Below the pieces are notes generated by a model. It was not told where the DNA came from. It saw nothing but the letters and a program-made list of their open reading frames with translations, and did no database searches. Below, one piece after another: positions 8,184 through 14,558 of a stretch of DNA of 14,580 nt. A program made the position numbers and the translations under genes. Origin of the DNA: Betaproteobacteria bacterium UBA931 (GTDB lineage Bacteria; Pseudomonadota; Gammaproteobacteria; Burkholderiales; Casimicrobiaceae); assembly GCA_002293615.1 (NCBI GenBank), contig DBDN01000019.1, positions 2,846-17,425 on the forward strand, written 5' to 3'. The first letter of the stretch is position 1. Every line of letters begins with the position of its first letter.

Positions 8184-9350
8184 TTGTTTGACCGCCCACA
8201 TGCCGGCGACAAAGCATTTTTGGTTCGCATCGACTTTGGCGAAGGCGATGTCCAAGCACGCCTGGATGAATTGGCAGAGCTGACGGTTTCGGCCGGTGCG
8301 TCGGTGGTCGGGCGTTTGCATGGCCGCCGTTATAAACCCGATGCGGCGCTTTTTGCCGGAAGCGGTAAGGTCGAGGAAATCATGAACGCCCGCACCATGT
8401 GGGGCGCCGATCTCGTTATTTTTGATCATGAATTGACCGGTGCACAACAGCGCAATCTGGAGCAGGCGCTGGGGTGTCGTGTAGAAGACCGGATCGGGTT
8501 AATTCTGGATATTTTCGCGCAACGTGCCCGCAGCGCGGAAGGCAAACTGCAAGTGGAGCTTGCCCAACTCAAACATCAGGCAACGCGCCTGGTCGGCGGC
8601 TGGACGCACTTAGAGCGGCAAAAAGGCGGCATCGGTCTACGCGGCGGCATGGGCGAAAAGCAGATTGAAGCAGACCGCCGCATCATTGGCAAGCGCATTA
8701 AACACATCAATACCCAGCTCGACAAACTGATGCGTACCCGCAAAACGCAAAGCCGCACCCGCTCCCGCGCGCGGGTACGCACCATCGCACTGGTCGGCTA
8801 TACCAACGCCGGAAAGTCAACGCTGTTCAACCGATTGGTGCACGAACGCATTTATACCGCCGACCAGCTGTTCGCGACATTGGACACAACGCTGCGCAAA
8901 CTGCCTGTTCCCGGTGCCCAAAGCATGGTCTTATCCGATACCGTCGGCTTCATTCGCGACCTACCTCATGATCTGGTTGTCGCCTTCCACGCAACGCTGT
9001 CCGAAGCCGCTGATGCCGATTTACTCTTGCATGTCATAGACGCGTCCAGCCCCATGCGTGACGAGCAAATTGCTTCTGTCGAATCGGTGTTAAAAGAAAT
9101 CGGCGCAGATAAGCAACCGCAGTTACGCGTGTTCAACAAACTTGACAAAACCACCCATCCTCCGGGGCTTGAGCGTGACGGCTATGGTAAAATTCGCACG
9201 GTTCGCCTGAGCGCTCTAACCGGCGAAGGATGCGCCGAATTGCGGGAGGCCTTGGCAGAGTTTTTTCCTGCACCAAACTCTGATTATTCGTCTCTTGGGA
9301 CTTCTGCGGAACCCGCGTCGGAATTTCCGAAGACTGGAACGCAATCATGA
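8184..9350 (+). CDS. hflX: Ribosome-splitting GTPase HflX
   Basis: GTP-binding protein of the Obg-HflX group that binds stalled or heat-stressed 70S ribosomes and separates the subunits. The product is 388 aa. The N-terminal HflX domain (about 1-115) contains FDHELTGAQQRNLE and LILDIFAQRARSAEGKLQVELAQL. A helical linker follows, then the G domain with GYTNAGKST (205-213), DTVGFI, NKLD and SALTGEG. The start is a TTG at 8184: MFDRPHAGDKAFLVRIDF aligns with the N-terminus of E. coli HflX, AAGGA lies 8 nt upstream, and the next in-frame ATG is about 200 nt inside. It is shorter at the C-terminus than E. coli HflX (426 aa). The conserved glycine loop reads RGGMGEKQIEADRR, where E. coli has RGPGETQLETDRR, i.e. 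one extra residue. Confidence 0.96.
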   Translation: MFDRPHAGDKAFLVRIDFGEGDVQARLDELAELTVSAGASVVGRLHGRRYKPDAALFAGSGKVEEIMNARTMWGADLVIFDHELTGAQQRNLEQALGCRVEDRIGLILDIFAQRARSAEGKLQVELAQLKHQATRLVGGWTHLERQKGGIGLRGGMGEKQIEADRRIIGKRIKHINTQLDKLMRTRKTQSRTRSRARVRTIALVGYTNAGKSTLFNRLVHERIYTADQLFATLDTTLRKLPVPGAQSMVLSDTVGFIRDLPHDLVVAFHATLSEAADADLLLHVIDASSPMRDEQIASVESVLKEIGADKQPQLRVFNKLDKTTHPPGLERDGYGKIRTVRLSALTGEGCAELREALAEFFPAPNSDYSSLGTSAEPASEFPKTGTQS

Positions 9351-9399
9351 ATCACTCCTGATTTTTTCGACTTATTTTTATTTTTATTTATCCAAAACT

Positions 9400-10824
9400 A
9401 TGTCTTTAAACGATCCTCAGTGGGGAAAGCGCGACGACGAAAAAAAACGTCCGCAAGATAATCAGGACGGTCCGCCCGACCTTGATGCCATCTGGCAAAA
9501 CATCAACAACCGCCTCAACGAAATGTTCGGCGACAAGGGTTCAAACAATAATCGCCCGCCTTCGGGAAAGAAACCGAAAATGCCCAACGTTTCACTTTCG
9601 CATGGCAGTGCGGTCTGGATTATCATCATCGCGCTTTTGCTGTGGGGTGCGAGCGGTTTTTACATGGTTGATGAGGGTTCCCGCGGGGTCGTTACCCAAT
9701 TTGGCCGATATACGCAAACTACTTCGCCGGGGCTGCAATGGCACTTACCGTTCCCAATCGAAAATGTGGACGTCGTACCGTTTTCACCGGTACGTTCCAT
9801 TACCATCGGCTACCGCAACGATATTTCCAACCGCGTTGACCGCGAATCGACCATGCTCACCGCCGATGAAAACATTATCGACATTCTGTTCGTCGTGCAA
9901 TACGACCTGCATAGTGCCGAAGCGTATGTGTTTAATAATCGCGACCCCGATCAGATCGTCCAATTCGTTGCCGAAACCGCCATTCGTGAGGTCATCGGGA
10001 AATACGGCATGGACGACGCGCTTTATCGTAACCGCGAAGCGATCGCAACCGATACGCGCAAGCTCATGCAATTGATGCTCGACAACTACGGTACTGGCGA
10101 GACTCGCGACGTTTCGGTTGACAATATCGAACTGACTGCCACCGCCGAAGGAGACAACTCTGCCTCTACTACGGAAAGCGCCGGGGAAAATTCCCAGAGC
10201 AGCGACCTAGTCGTAATACCGTCCCTCCCTGCTGAACCGAAACCTGAATCCGATCCCTTTATTCCGGAGAATCTTGAAGATAAAGGCACCGGCATTAATG
10301 TCATTCAGGTTGCACTGCAAAGCATTCAGCCGCCAGATCGCGTGCAAGCGGCCTTTGACGATGCGGTAAAAGCCGGTCAGGATCAGGAGCGAATGATCAA
10401 TGAAGGCGAGGCGTATTACAACGATGTTGTTCCCCGCGCCGATGGTATCGCGTCGCGCTTGGTCGAAGAGGCGGAGGGCTACTCCCAGGAAGTGATGAGC
10501 CGCGCCAAAGGTGACGCCAGCCGTTTTGAGCAGCTTTTTGGCGAATACCGTAAAGCGCCGGAAGTAACCAGAAATCGTCTTTATCTCGACGCGATGCAAA
10601 CCGTGTTTGCCAACACCAGCAAAATTGTCATCGATCAGAAAGGCGGCAATAACCTGATCTTTCTGCCGCTTGACAAGCTCATGGAAATGTCCGTCTCGCC
10701 TAAAACTGCGGAAACCGCACAACAAGCGCCTTATACGCCATCAACGGCTTCTTCGTCGCCGACCGCGGCCTCCACCGGCGTCAATCGCAATGATCGCGAC
10801 GCTTTCCGTAACCGCGAACGTTGA
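9400..10824 (+). CDS. hflK: FtsH protease modulator HflK, with a 65-residue insertion in the SPFH domain
   Basis: Membrane-anchored SPFH (band 7/prohibitin-like) protein that with HflC forms a large periplasmic cage around the FtsH protease and controls its access to membrane substrates. From the ATG at 9400 it is 474 aa. A polar N-terminal tail (MSLNDPQWGKRDD, PPDLDAIWQNINNRL) precedes one membrane helix (about 69-91). The SPFH domain starts at VDEGSRGVVTQFGRY. The helical part contains VQAAFDDAVKAGQDQERMINEGEAYYNDVVPRA, and the tail is Ser/Thr/Ala-rich. Residues 234-298 are an acidic, Ser/Thr/Pro-rich insertion that splits the usual block 'DxYxTGINV'; it is flanked by GTG on both sides. The frame is open from 9295, but MSLNDP is the family N-terminus. 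The leader is T-rich with no Shine-Dalgarno. Confidence 0.96.
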   Translation: MSLNDPQWGKRDDEKKRPQDNQDGPPDLDAIWQNINNRLNEMFGDKGSNNNRPPSGKKPKMPNVSLSHGSAVWIIIIALLLWGASGFYMVDEGSRGVVTQFGRYTQTTSPGLQWHLPFPIENVDVVPFSPVRSITIGYRNDISNRVDRESTMLTADENIIDILFVVQYDLHSAEAYVFNNRDPDQIVQFVAETAIREVIGKYGMDDALYRNREAIATDTRKLMQLMLDNYGTGETRDVSVDNIELTATAEGDNSASTTESAGENSQSSDLVVIPSLPAEPKPESDPFIPENLEDKGTGINVIQVALQSIQPPDRVQAAFDDAVKAGQDQERMINEGEAYYNDVVPRADGIASRLVEEAEGYSQEVMSRAKGDASRFEQLFGEYRKAPEVTRNRLYLDAMQTVFANTSKIVIDQKGGNNLIFLPLDKLMEMSVSPKTAETAQQAPYTPSTASSSPTAASTGVNRNDRDAFRNRER

Positions 10825-10839
10825 TCGGGAGACTTACGA

Positions 10840-11718
10840 ATGAAACCGCTTACCACTCTTATTGCTATCCTGATCGCTGTGCTGATCGTTGCCTCGCAGG
10901 TCATTTACGTCGTCGACCAACGCCAATACGCGATTAAGTTTCAGTTTGGCGAAATTATCCGTATTCAGGAAAATCCGGGGCTTTCCTGGAAATGGCCTCT
11001 GATTCAAAACATCCGCTTTTTCGACAAACGCAATATCACATTAAACAGTGCTGGCGCCGACCGCTTTCAGACTTCCGAGAAAAAGCCGCTCTTAATCGAT
11101 TTCGTCGTACTCTGGCGCATCGTTGATGTCGGCCAGTATTATCGGAGTGTTACCGGCGACGAAAGAGCAGCTCAGCAACGTATCGAGCAAACGGTAAAAG
11201 ATATCCTGTCCAAAGAAATCAATCGACGTACAGTCTCCGGCGTTATTTCCACCGATCGCTACCAGATCACCAAAGCTGCTCGCGATGAGTCAAGCAAGAT
11301 TACAGAAACCATGGGCGTCAAAATTGTCGATGTCCGTTTGCGCCGTGTGGACTACACCACTGAGGTAACCAATTCTGTTTATGAGCGCATGCAAGCCGAG
11401 CGCCGTCGCGTTGCCAACGAATTACGTTCGACCGGTGCGGCAAAATCGGAAAAACGTCGCGCCGAAGCCGACCGCGACCGCCAGGTGAAGCTCGCTGAAG
11501 CATATCGCCAGGCACAGGAAATCAAAGGTAAAGGAGATGCCGAGGCTGCCTCCATTTATGCAGGTGCTTACAGCGTTGATCCGGAGTTTTATAATTTTTA
11601 CCGCAGCCTTGATGCGTATAAGGGAAGCCTGCAAGGGAAAAATGATGTGCTGGTACTTGATCCGACCAGCGACTTTTTCCGCTACTTCAAACAATACGAA
11701 GATGGCCGGAGACACTAA
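10840..11718 (+). CDS. hflC: FtsH protease modulator HflC
   Basis: Partner of HflK in the FtsH-regulating SPFH complex of the inner membrane. The 292-aa product has one N-terminal membrane helix (about residues 5-25), then the SPFH domain beginning VVDQRQYAIKFQFGEIIRI with NPGLSWKWPLIQNIRFFDKR. A long helical region follows, containing ERMQAERRRVANELRSTGAAKSEKRRAEADRDRQV and GDAEAASIYAGAYSVDPEFYNFYRSLDAYKGSL, all typical of HflC. The C-terminus is FFRYFKQYEDGRRH. Unlike the neighbouring HflK it shows no insertion and has normal length. GGGAG lies 8 nt before the ATG, and only 15 nt separate it from the hflK stop, as expected for a co-translated pair. Confidence 0.97.
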   Translation: MKPLTTLIAILIAVLIVASQVIYVVDQRQYAIKFQFGEIIRIQENPGLSWKWPLIQNIRFFDKRNITLNSAGADRFQTSEKKPLLIDFVVLWRIVDVGQYYRSVTGDERAAQQRIEQTVKDILSKEINRRTVSGVISTDRYQITKAARDESSKITETMGVKIVDVRLRRVDYTTEVTNSVYERMQAERRRVANELRSTGAAKSEKRRAEADRDRQVKLAEAYRQAQEIKGKGDAEAASIYAGAYSVDPEFYNFYRSLDAYKGSLQGKNDVLVLDPTSDFFRYFKQYEDGRRH

Positions 11719-11733
11719 TCGTTTTATACGGCA

Positions 11734-11916
11734 ATGAACACTTTCTGGATGGCGTTGGCGTTCTTTTTTATTCTGGAAGGTATCCTTCCGCTTCTCGCGC
11801 CCAATCAATGGCGCGAGACCATCCGGAAAATTCTTTCTTTCAATGATGGACAACTGCGTTTTGTCGGTTTGTTGTCCGTCAGTTCCGGCATTATTCTGTT
11901 GCTTTTTTTGATCTGA
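11734..11916 (+). CDS. DUF2065 (YjeT-like) small inner-membrane protein
   Basis: A 60-aa protein with two hydrophobic helices, about residues 3-22 (FWMALAFFFILEGILPLLAP) and 43-60 (FVGLLSVSSGIILLLFLI), joined by a short polar turn NQWRETIRKILSFNDGQLR. This layout and the motif EGxxPxxxPxxWR fit the DUF2065 family, which sits beside hflC in many proteobacteria and whose function is not established. It starts 15 nt after hflC without a clear ribosome site, so translation may be coupled to hflC. The position suggests, but does not prove, a link to the HflKC-FtsH complex. Confidence 0.85.
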   Translation: MNTFWMALAFFFILEGILPLLAPNQWRETIRKILSFNDGQLRFVGLLSVSSGIILLLFLI

Positions 11917-11959
11917 ACAATGTTGTCTGGACTTTTTTAATTAAGCGAGATTTTTCAAA

Positions 11960-13255
11960 ATGGGAAAAAATGTTGTAGTAATCGGCGCACAATGGGGCGA
12001 TGAAGGCAAAGGAAAAATCGTTGACTGGCTAACAGAGCACGCGCAAGGCGTTGTCCGCTACCATGGCGGACACAATGCCGGACACACGCTGGTCATCAAC
12101 GGCAAAAAAACTATCTTGCGCCTGATCCCCTCCGGCATTCTGCATCCGCGTGTTTCGGTATATATCGGCAACGGCGTGGTACTGTCACCGCAAGCTCTTT
12201 TTCAAGAAATTGATGAACTGGAAAAAGCGCAAATCAGTATCTGCCCCCGCTTAAAAATTTCCCCGGCGTGCCCGCTTGTCCTACCGTATCACGTTGCCGT
12301 TGATCAGGCACGCGAAACATCGATGGGCAACGACAAAATCGGCACAACCGGGCGCGGTATCGGCCCGGCTTACGAAGATAAAGTTGCGCGCCGCGCGTTG
12401 CGTGTTCAGGATCTATTCAACCCTGATCATTTTTCCGCCAAGCTGGAAAAAGTCGCCGAATACCATAATTTCCTGCTCACTAATTATTACCACCGCGACC
12501 CGTTACCTTTTACCCAGGTACTCGATGAAATGATGGCGATAGCGCCGCGGGTAACACCCATGATCGCCGATATCGCCGACCTCTTGCGTCTAGCTCAGGA
12601 AAAAGGCGATTCTCTTTTATTTGAAGGCGCACAAGGCGCGTTACTTGACATCGACCACGGCACTTACCCATACGTCACCAGTTCCAACTGCCTTTCCGGA
12701 AATGTTTACGCCGGTTGCGGCCTTAGTCAAGGCAAGATTGATTACACCTTGGGTATTGTCAAAGCTTATACCACGCGCGTCGGTACCGGCCCGTTTCCAA
12801 CCGAGCTTACCGATGATATCGGGCAAGGATTGGCAAAACGCGGTAAAGAATTTGGCTCCGTTACTGGCCGACCGCGCCGTTGCGGCTGGCTTGATGTCGC
12901 ATTATTACGCCGCTCGTTGCAGCTTAATGGCGTTAATGGCTTGTGTATTACCAAACTGGATGTTCTCGATGGCCTGGAACAAGTTGCCATCTGCACCGGC
13001 TATACGATGAACGGCAAAAAAATCGATCTTATCCCGACCGGAGCCGAAGCTGTCGAGCTTTGTCAGCCCATTTATGAATACCTGCTCGGCTGGCAAGAAA
13101 GCACTGTCGGCATCCAGACATTCGATGCGCTCCCCAAAAATGCGCAGACGTTCTTAAAGCGTATCGAAACCTTGACCAATGTGCCGATTGCCATGGTTTC
13201 GACCGGCCCCGATCGTACGGAAACGATTCTGATCCGCCATCCGTTTTTGCAATAA
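11960..13255 (+). CDS. purA: Adenylosuccinate synthase
   Basis: Joins IMP and aspartate using GTP to make adenylosuccinate, the first committed step to AMP (cytoplasm). The product is 431 aa, the normal length. The N-terminal GAQWGDEGKGK carries the catalytic aspartate D14, and YHGGHNAGHT carries the catalytic H42. Further blocks are TTGRGIGPAYEDK (IMP binding), FEGAQGALLDIDHGTYPYVTSS, TGRPRRCGWLD, TKLDVLDGL (guanine recognition) and STGPDRTETI near the end. It starts 43 nt after DUF2065 with AAGCGAG upstream, and its stop is 3 nt before the next gene. In many betaproteobacteria hisZ lies between the DUF2065 gene and purA; it is absent here. Confidence 0.98.
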   Translation: MGKNVVVIGAQWGDEGKGKIVDWLTEHAQGVVRYHGGHNAGHTLVINGKKTILRLIPSGILHPRVSVYIGNGVVLSPQALFQEIDELEKAQISICPRLKISPACPLVLPYHVAVDQARETSMGNDKIGTTGRGIGPAYEDKVARRALRVQDLFNPDHFSAKLEKVAEYHNFLLTNYYHRDPLPFTQVLDEMMAIAPRVTPMIADIADLLRLAQEKGDSLLFEGAQGALLDIDHGTYPYVTSSNCLSGNVYAGCGLSQGKIDYTLGIVKAYTTRVGTGPFPTELTDDIGQGLAKRGKEFGSVTGRPRRCGWLDVALLRRSLQLNGVNGLCITKLDVLDGLEQVAICTGYTMNGKKIDLIPTGAEAVELCQPIYEYLLGWQESTVGIQTFDALPKNAQTFLKRIETLTNVPIAMVSTGPDRTETILIRHPFLQ

Positions 13256-13258
13256 ATC

Positions 13259-13786
13259 ATGTCAAAAAGGCTTCGCGTCAGTTGGCATCGATACCATCGG
13301 CTGATCGAGAAACTGGCGTTGGTCGTCTATGGCTCAAACTGGCGTTTCGACCAAATCGTCTGCGTCGCTCGCGGTGGTATGCGTATCGGCGATGTGCTGT
13401 CGCGTATTTACGATTTGCCGCTGGCAACACTTGCCGCACAATCGTATCGTACCGATGGCGGTACTGTCCAAAGCGAGTTGATGATCGCAGAGCACATGTC
13501 AACGACGGTACCGCGTTTAGGTGAACATGTACTTGTAGTGGATGACATGGTTGACTCCGGTGTCACCTTGAAAAAAATCACTGAAACGATACCGCAACAT
13601 TATCCGTGTATCAAGGAAATTAAAACAGCGGTACTTTGGTGGAAAGCCTGCTCGGTGATTGCGCCTGACTACTGGGTTGAATACCTGCCTGCAAATCCAT
13701 GGATTTGCCAACCATTTGAAGTGTACGACACATTGAATATTACGCAGCTTCAAGCACATTACGAAAAACAAAGCCGCCCGGAATGA
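13259..13786 (+). CDS. Purine-type phosphoribosyltransferase (Gpt-like)
   Basis: Type I phosphoribosyltransferase fold of 175 aa, likely a hypoxanthine/xanthine/guanine salvage enzyme or a close relative that transfers ribose-5-phosphate from PRPP. The PRPP loop is VLVVDDMVDSGVTL (residues 91-104) with the paired acidic D95-D96. The N-terminal block FDQIVCVARGGMRIGDVLSRIYDLP matches the region before the active site in such enzymes. The C-terminal WVEYLPANPWICQPFEVYD resembles the xanthine/guanine phosphoribosyltransferase hood. The base it uses cannot be fixed from sequence. It starts 3 nt after the purA stop, without its own good ribosome site, so it is probably translationally coupled to purA, which fits a purine role. 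Its stop codon lies in the loop of the downstream terminator. Confidence 0.85.
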   Translation: MSKRLRVSWHRYHRLIEKLALVVYGSNWRFDQIVCVARGGMRIGDVLSRIYDLPLATLAAQSYRTDGGTVQSELMIAEHMSTTVPRLGEHVLVVDDMVDSGVTLKKITETIPQHYPCIKEIKTAVLWWKACSVIAPDYWVEYLPANPWICQPFEVYDTLNITQLQAHYEKQSRPE

Positions 13787-13802
13787 GCGGCTTTGTTTTT
13801 TT
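13764..13802. terminator. Bidirectional intrinsic terminator between the phosphoribosyltransferase and Spy-like genes
   Basis: A perfect 14-bp inverted repeat (13764-13777 with 13787-13800, core AAAGCCGC/GCGGCTTT) encloses a 9-nt loop. On the plus strand it ends in a run of T. On the minus strand the A-rich left arm supplies TTTTT, so it can stop both converging transcripts. The plus-strand gene's last codons form the left arm and its TGA is in the loop. Confidence 0.9.
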
Positions 13803-13823
13803 ACCTACAAATGTTTTTTACAT

Positions 13824-14234
13824 TTATTGTTGTGCAGCAGGCGGCTGCATTCCTTGTTGCCACCACGCTTGAGTACGTTGATCAAAAATCGCCTGTTGTT
13901 CCGGCGTTAAAATATCTCTGACCCTATTGTGCGTTTCCTGGCGTTGCTGTTGACGAGCATCGTTGATCTTTGCGATTTGCTCATCCGTTAAATTTAAATC
14001 GCGCCACATATAGCCGCCCCTCATAGGACCGGAATACATCCCGCCGCACGCTCCTCGCCCACCGTAACGCCCGGGACCATAACCGGGGCCGCGCCCCTGC
14101 CCGTTTCCATCAAAATTTCCCACAGCAGCCGGGCAGCCCGGCATAGCGCACGGTGGTGGTAATTGAGCCATTGCGCCCAGGCTCATTCCAACCACCATCA
14201 CTGTCGTTGCGCTCATAATCAGAATCTTTTTCAT
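13824..14234 (-). CDS. Secreted Spy/CpxP-like LTxxQ protein
   Basis: A periplasmic protein of the Spy/CpxP superfamily, whose members act as ATP-independent chaperones or envelope-stress and metal sensors. From the ATG at 14234 it has 136 aa. Residues 1-23 form a signal peptide (MKKILIMS...GAMA, cleavage before Q24). The mature N-terminal part is Gly/Arg/Tyr-rich with three cysteines, C29, C34 and C63. A helical C-terminal half holds two LTxxQ motifs, LTDEQ (82-86) and LTPEQ (109-113). Another ATG directly upstream (14237) would give 137 aa, but the ribosome site AAGGAG is 6 nt from the second ATG and only 3 nt from the first. It converges on the purA operon, sharing a terminator. The Gly-rich stretch is not part of the E. 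coli Spy core; the specific role is unknown. Confidence 0.8.
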   Translation of the reverse strand: MKKILIMSATTVMVVGMSLGAMAQLPPPCAMPGCPAAVGNFDGNGQGRGPGYGPGRYGGRGACGGMYSGPMRGGYMWRDLNLTDEQIAKINDARQQQRQETHNRVRDILTPEQQAIFDQRTQAWWQQGMQPPAAQQ

Positions 14235-14282
14235 CATTCACTCCTTTCTCGTTTTCGCTGACCTTCCATTCAGCTTGATTGC

Positions 14283-14288
14283 ACTATA
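14283..14288 (-). promoter_or_regulatory. -10 box of the Spy-like gene; no -35
   Basis: Minus-strand TATAGT would start transcription near 14276 and give a leader of about 40 nt. The sequence 17 nt further upstream (CGCCCG) does not resemble a -35 hexamer, which suggests a promoter that needs an activator. The direct repeats at 14311-14337 lie where such an activator would bind. Confidence 0.45.
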
Positions 14289-14310
14289 CTGAATCAAGTC
14301 ATAAGCGGGC

Positions 14311-14337
14311 GTTAAACGTAAGTAAAGTTCATGTAAA
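14311..14337. promoter_or_regulatory. Three direct repeats at 11-bp spacing, possible response-regulator site
   Basis: Plus-strand GTTAAA (14311), GTAAA (14322) and GTAAA (14333) recur every 11 bp. Two GTAAA separated by 6 nt resemble the CpxR box (GTAAA-N5-GTAAA), and 11-bp direct repeats are the general pattern for OmpR/PhoB-family regulators. They lie about 35-61 bp upstream of the predicted start of the Spy-like transcript, and spy is a CpxR target in E. coli. The repeats are seen; the regulator is inferred. Confidence 0.4.
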
Positions 14338-14407
14338 TCAGTTCAAAATCAGAAAGTTTTTTCATAAAATTTTTTTTAAAATCCAGTTAAAAAACTTCGG
14401 GATTTTA

Positions 14408-14436
14408 TTTGCACATGACAGCAAAACCAGTATAAT
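14408..14436 (+). promoter_or_regulatory. Strong promoter in front of the tRNA 5' half
   Basis: A perfect TATAAT (14431-14436) lies 17 nt after TTTGCA (14408-14413, four of six matches to TTGACA). Transcription should begin near 14443, about 8 nt before the tRNA-like sequence. This is the arrangement expected for a stable RNA promoter. Confidence 0.7.
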
Positions 14437-14450
14437 CGCCATTCCTTGTC

Positions 14451-14475
14451 GGGGGTATAGCTCAGCTGGGAGAGC
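14451..14475 (+). pseudogene. 5' half of a tRNA-Ala gene, broken off after the D arm
   Basis: The 25 nt GGGGGTATAGCTCAGCTGGG plus AGAGC are the acceptor 5' strand, the D stem and the D loop of a proteobacterial tRNA-Ala. After this the sequence (GGGTTAGCC...) cannot form the five-pair anticodon stem, and no strand complementary to the acceptor (TACCCCC-like) follows before the next copy. It is therefore a fragment, though it sits right behind a strong promoter. It could be a duplication remnant, the first exon of an interrupted tRNA, or an assembly artefact. Confidence 0.7.
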
Positions 14476-14558
14476 GGGTTAGCCTTCCACGATTACATGA
14501 TTTTCCGAAACTTTCCCGCCAAAATTTTGACAACTGAACATAGTGTTTTCCCACATCT

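Noticed and set aside
9295..9399. 35-residue N-terminal extension of HflK overlapping the end of hflX
   Set aside because: The family N-terminus MSLNDP begins at 9400; the extension is translated T-rich leader and the hflX tail.
10207..10725. 172-codon minus-strand frame within hflK
   Set aside because: Antisense to conserved HflK sequence, with no ribosome site and no recognisable domain.
14451..14530. A complete tRNA at 14451
   Set aside because: After the D arm no anticodon stem, T arm or acceptor 3' strand can be formed.
14527..14555. TTGACA at 14527 as a promoter for the second tRNA copy
   Set aside because: The expected -10 position reads CCCACA, so only the -35 half is present.
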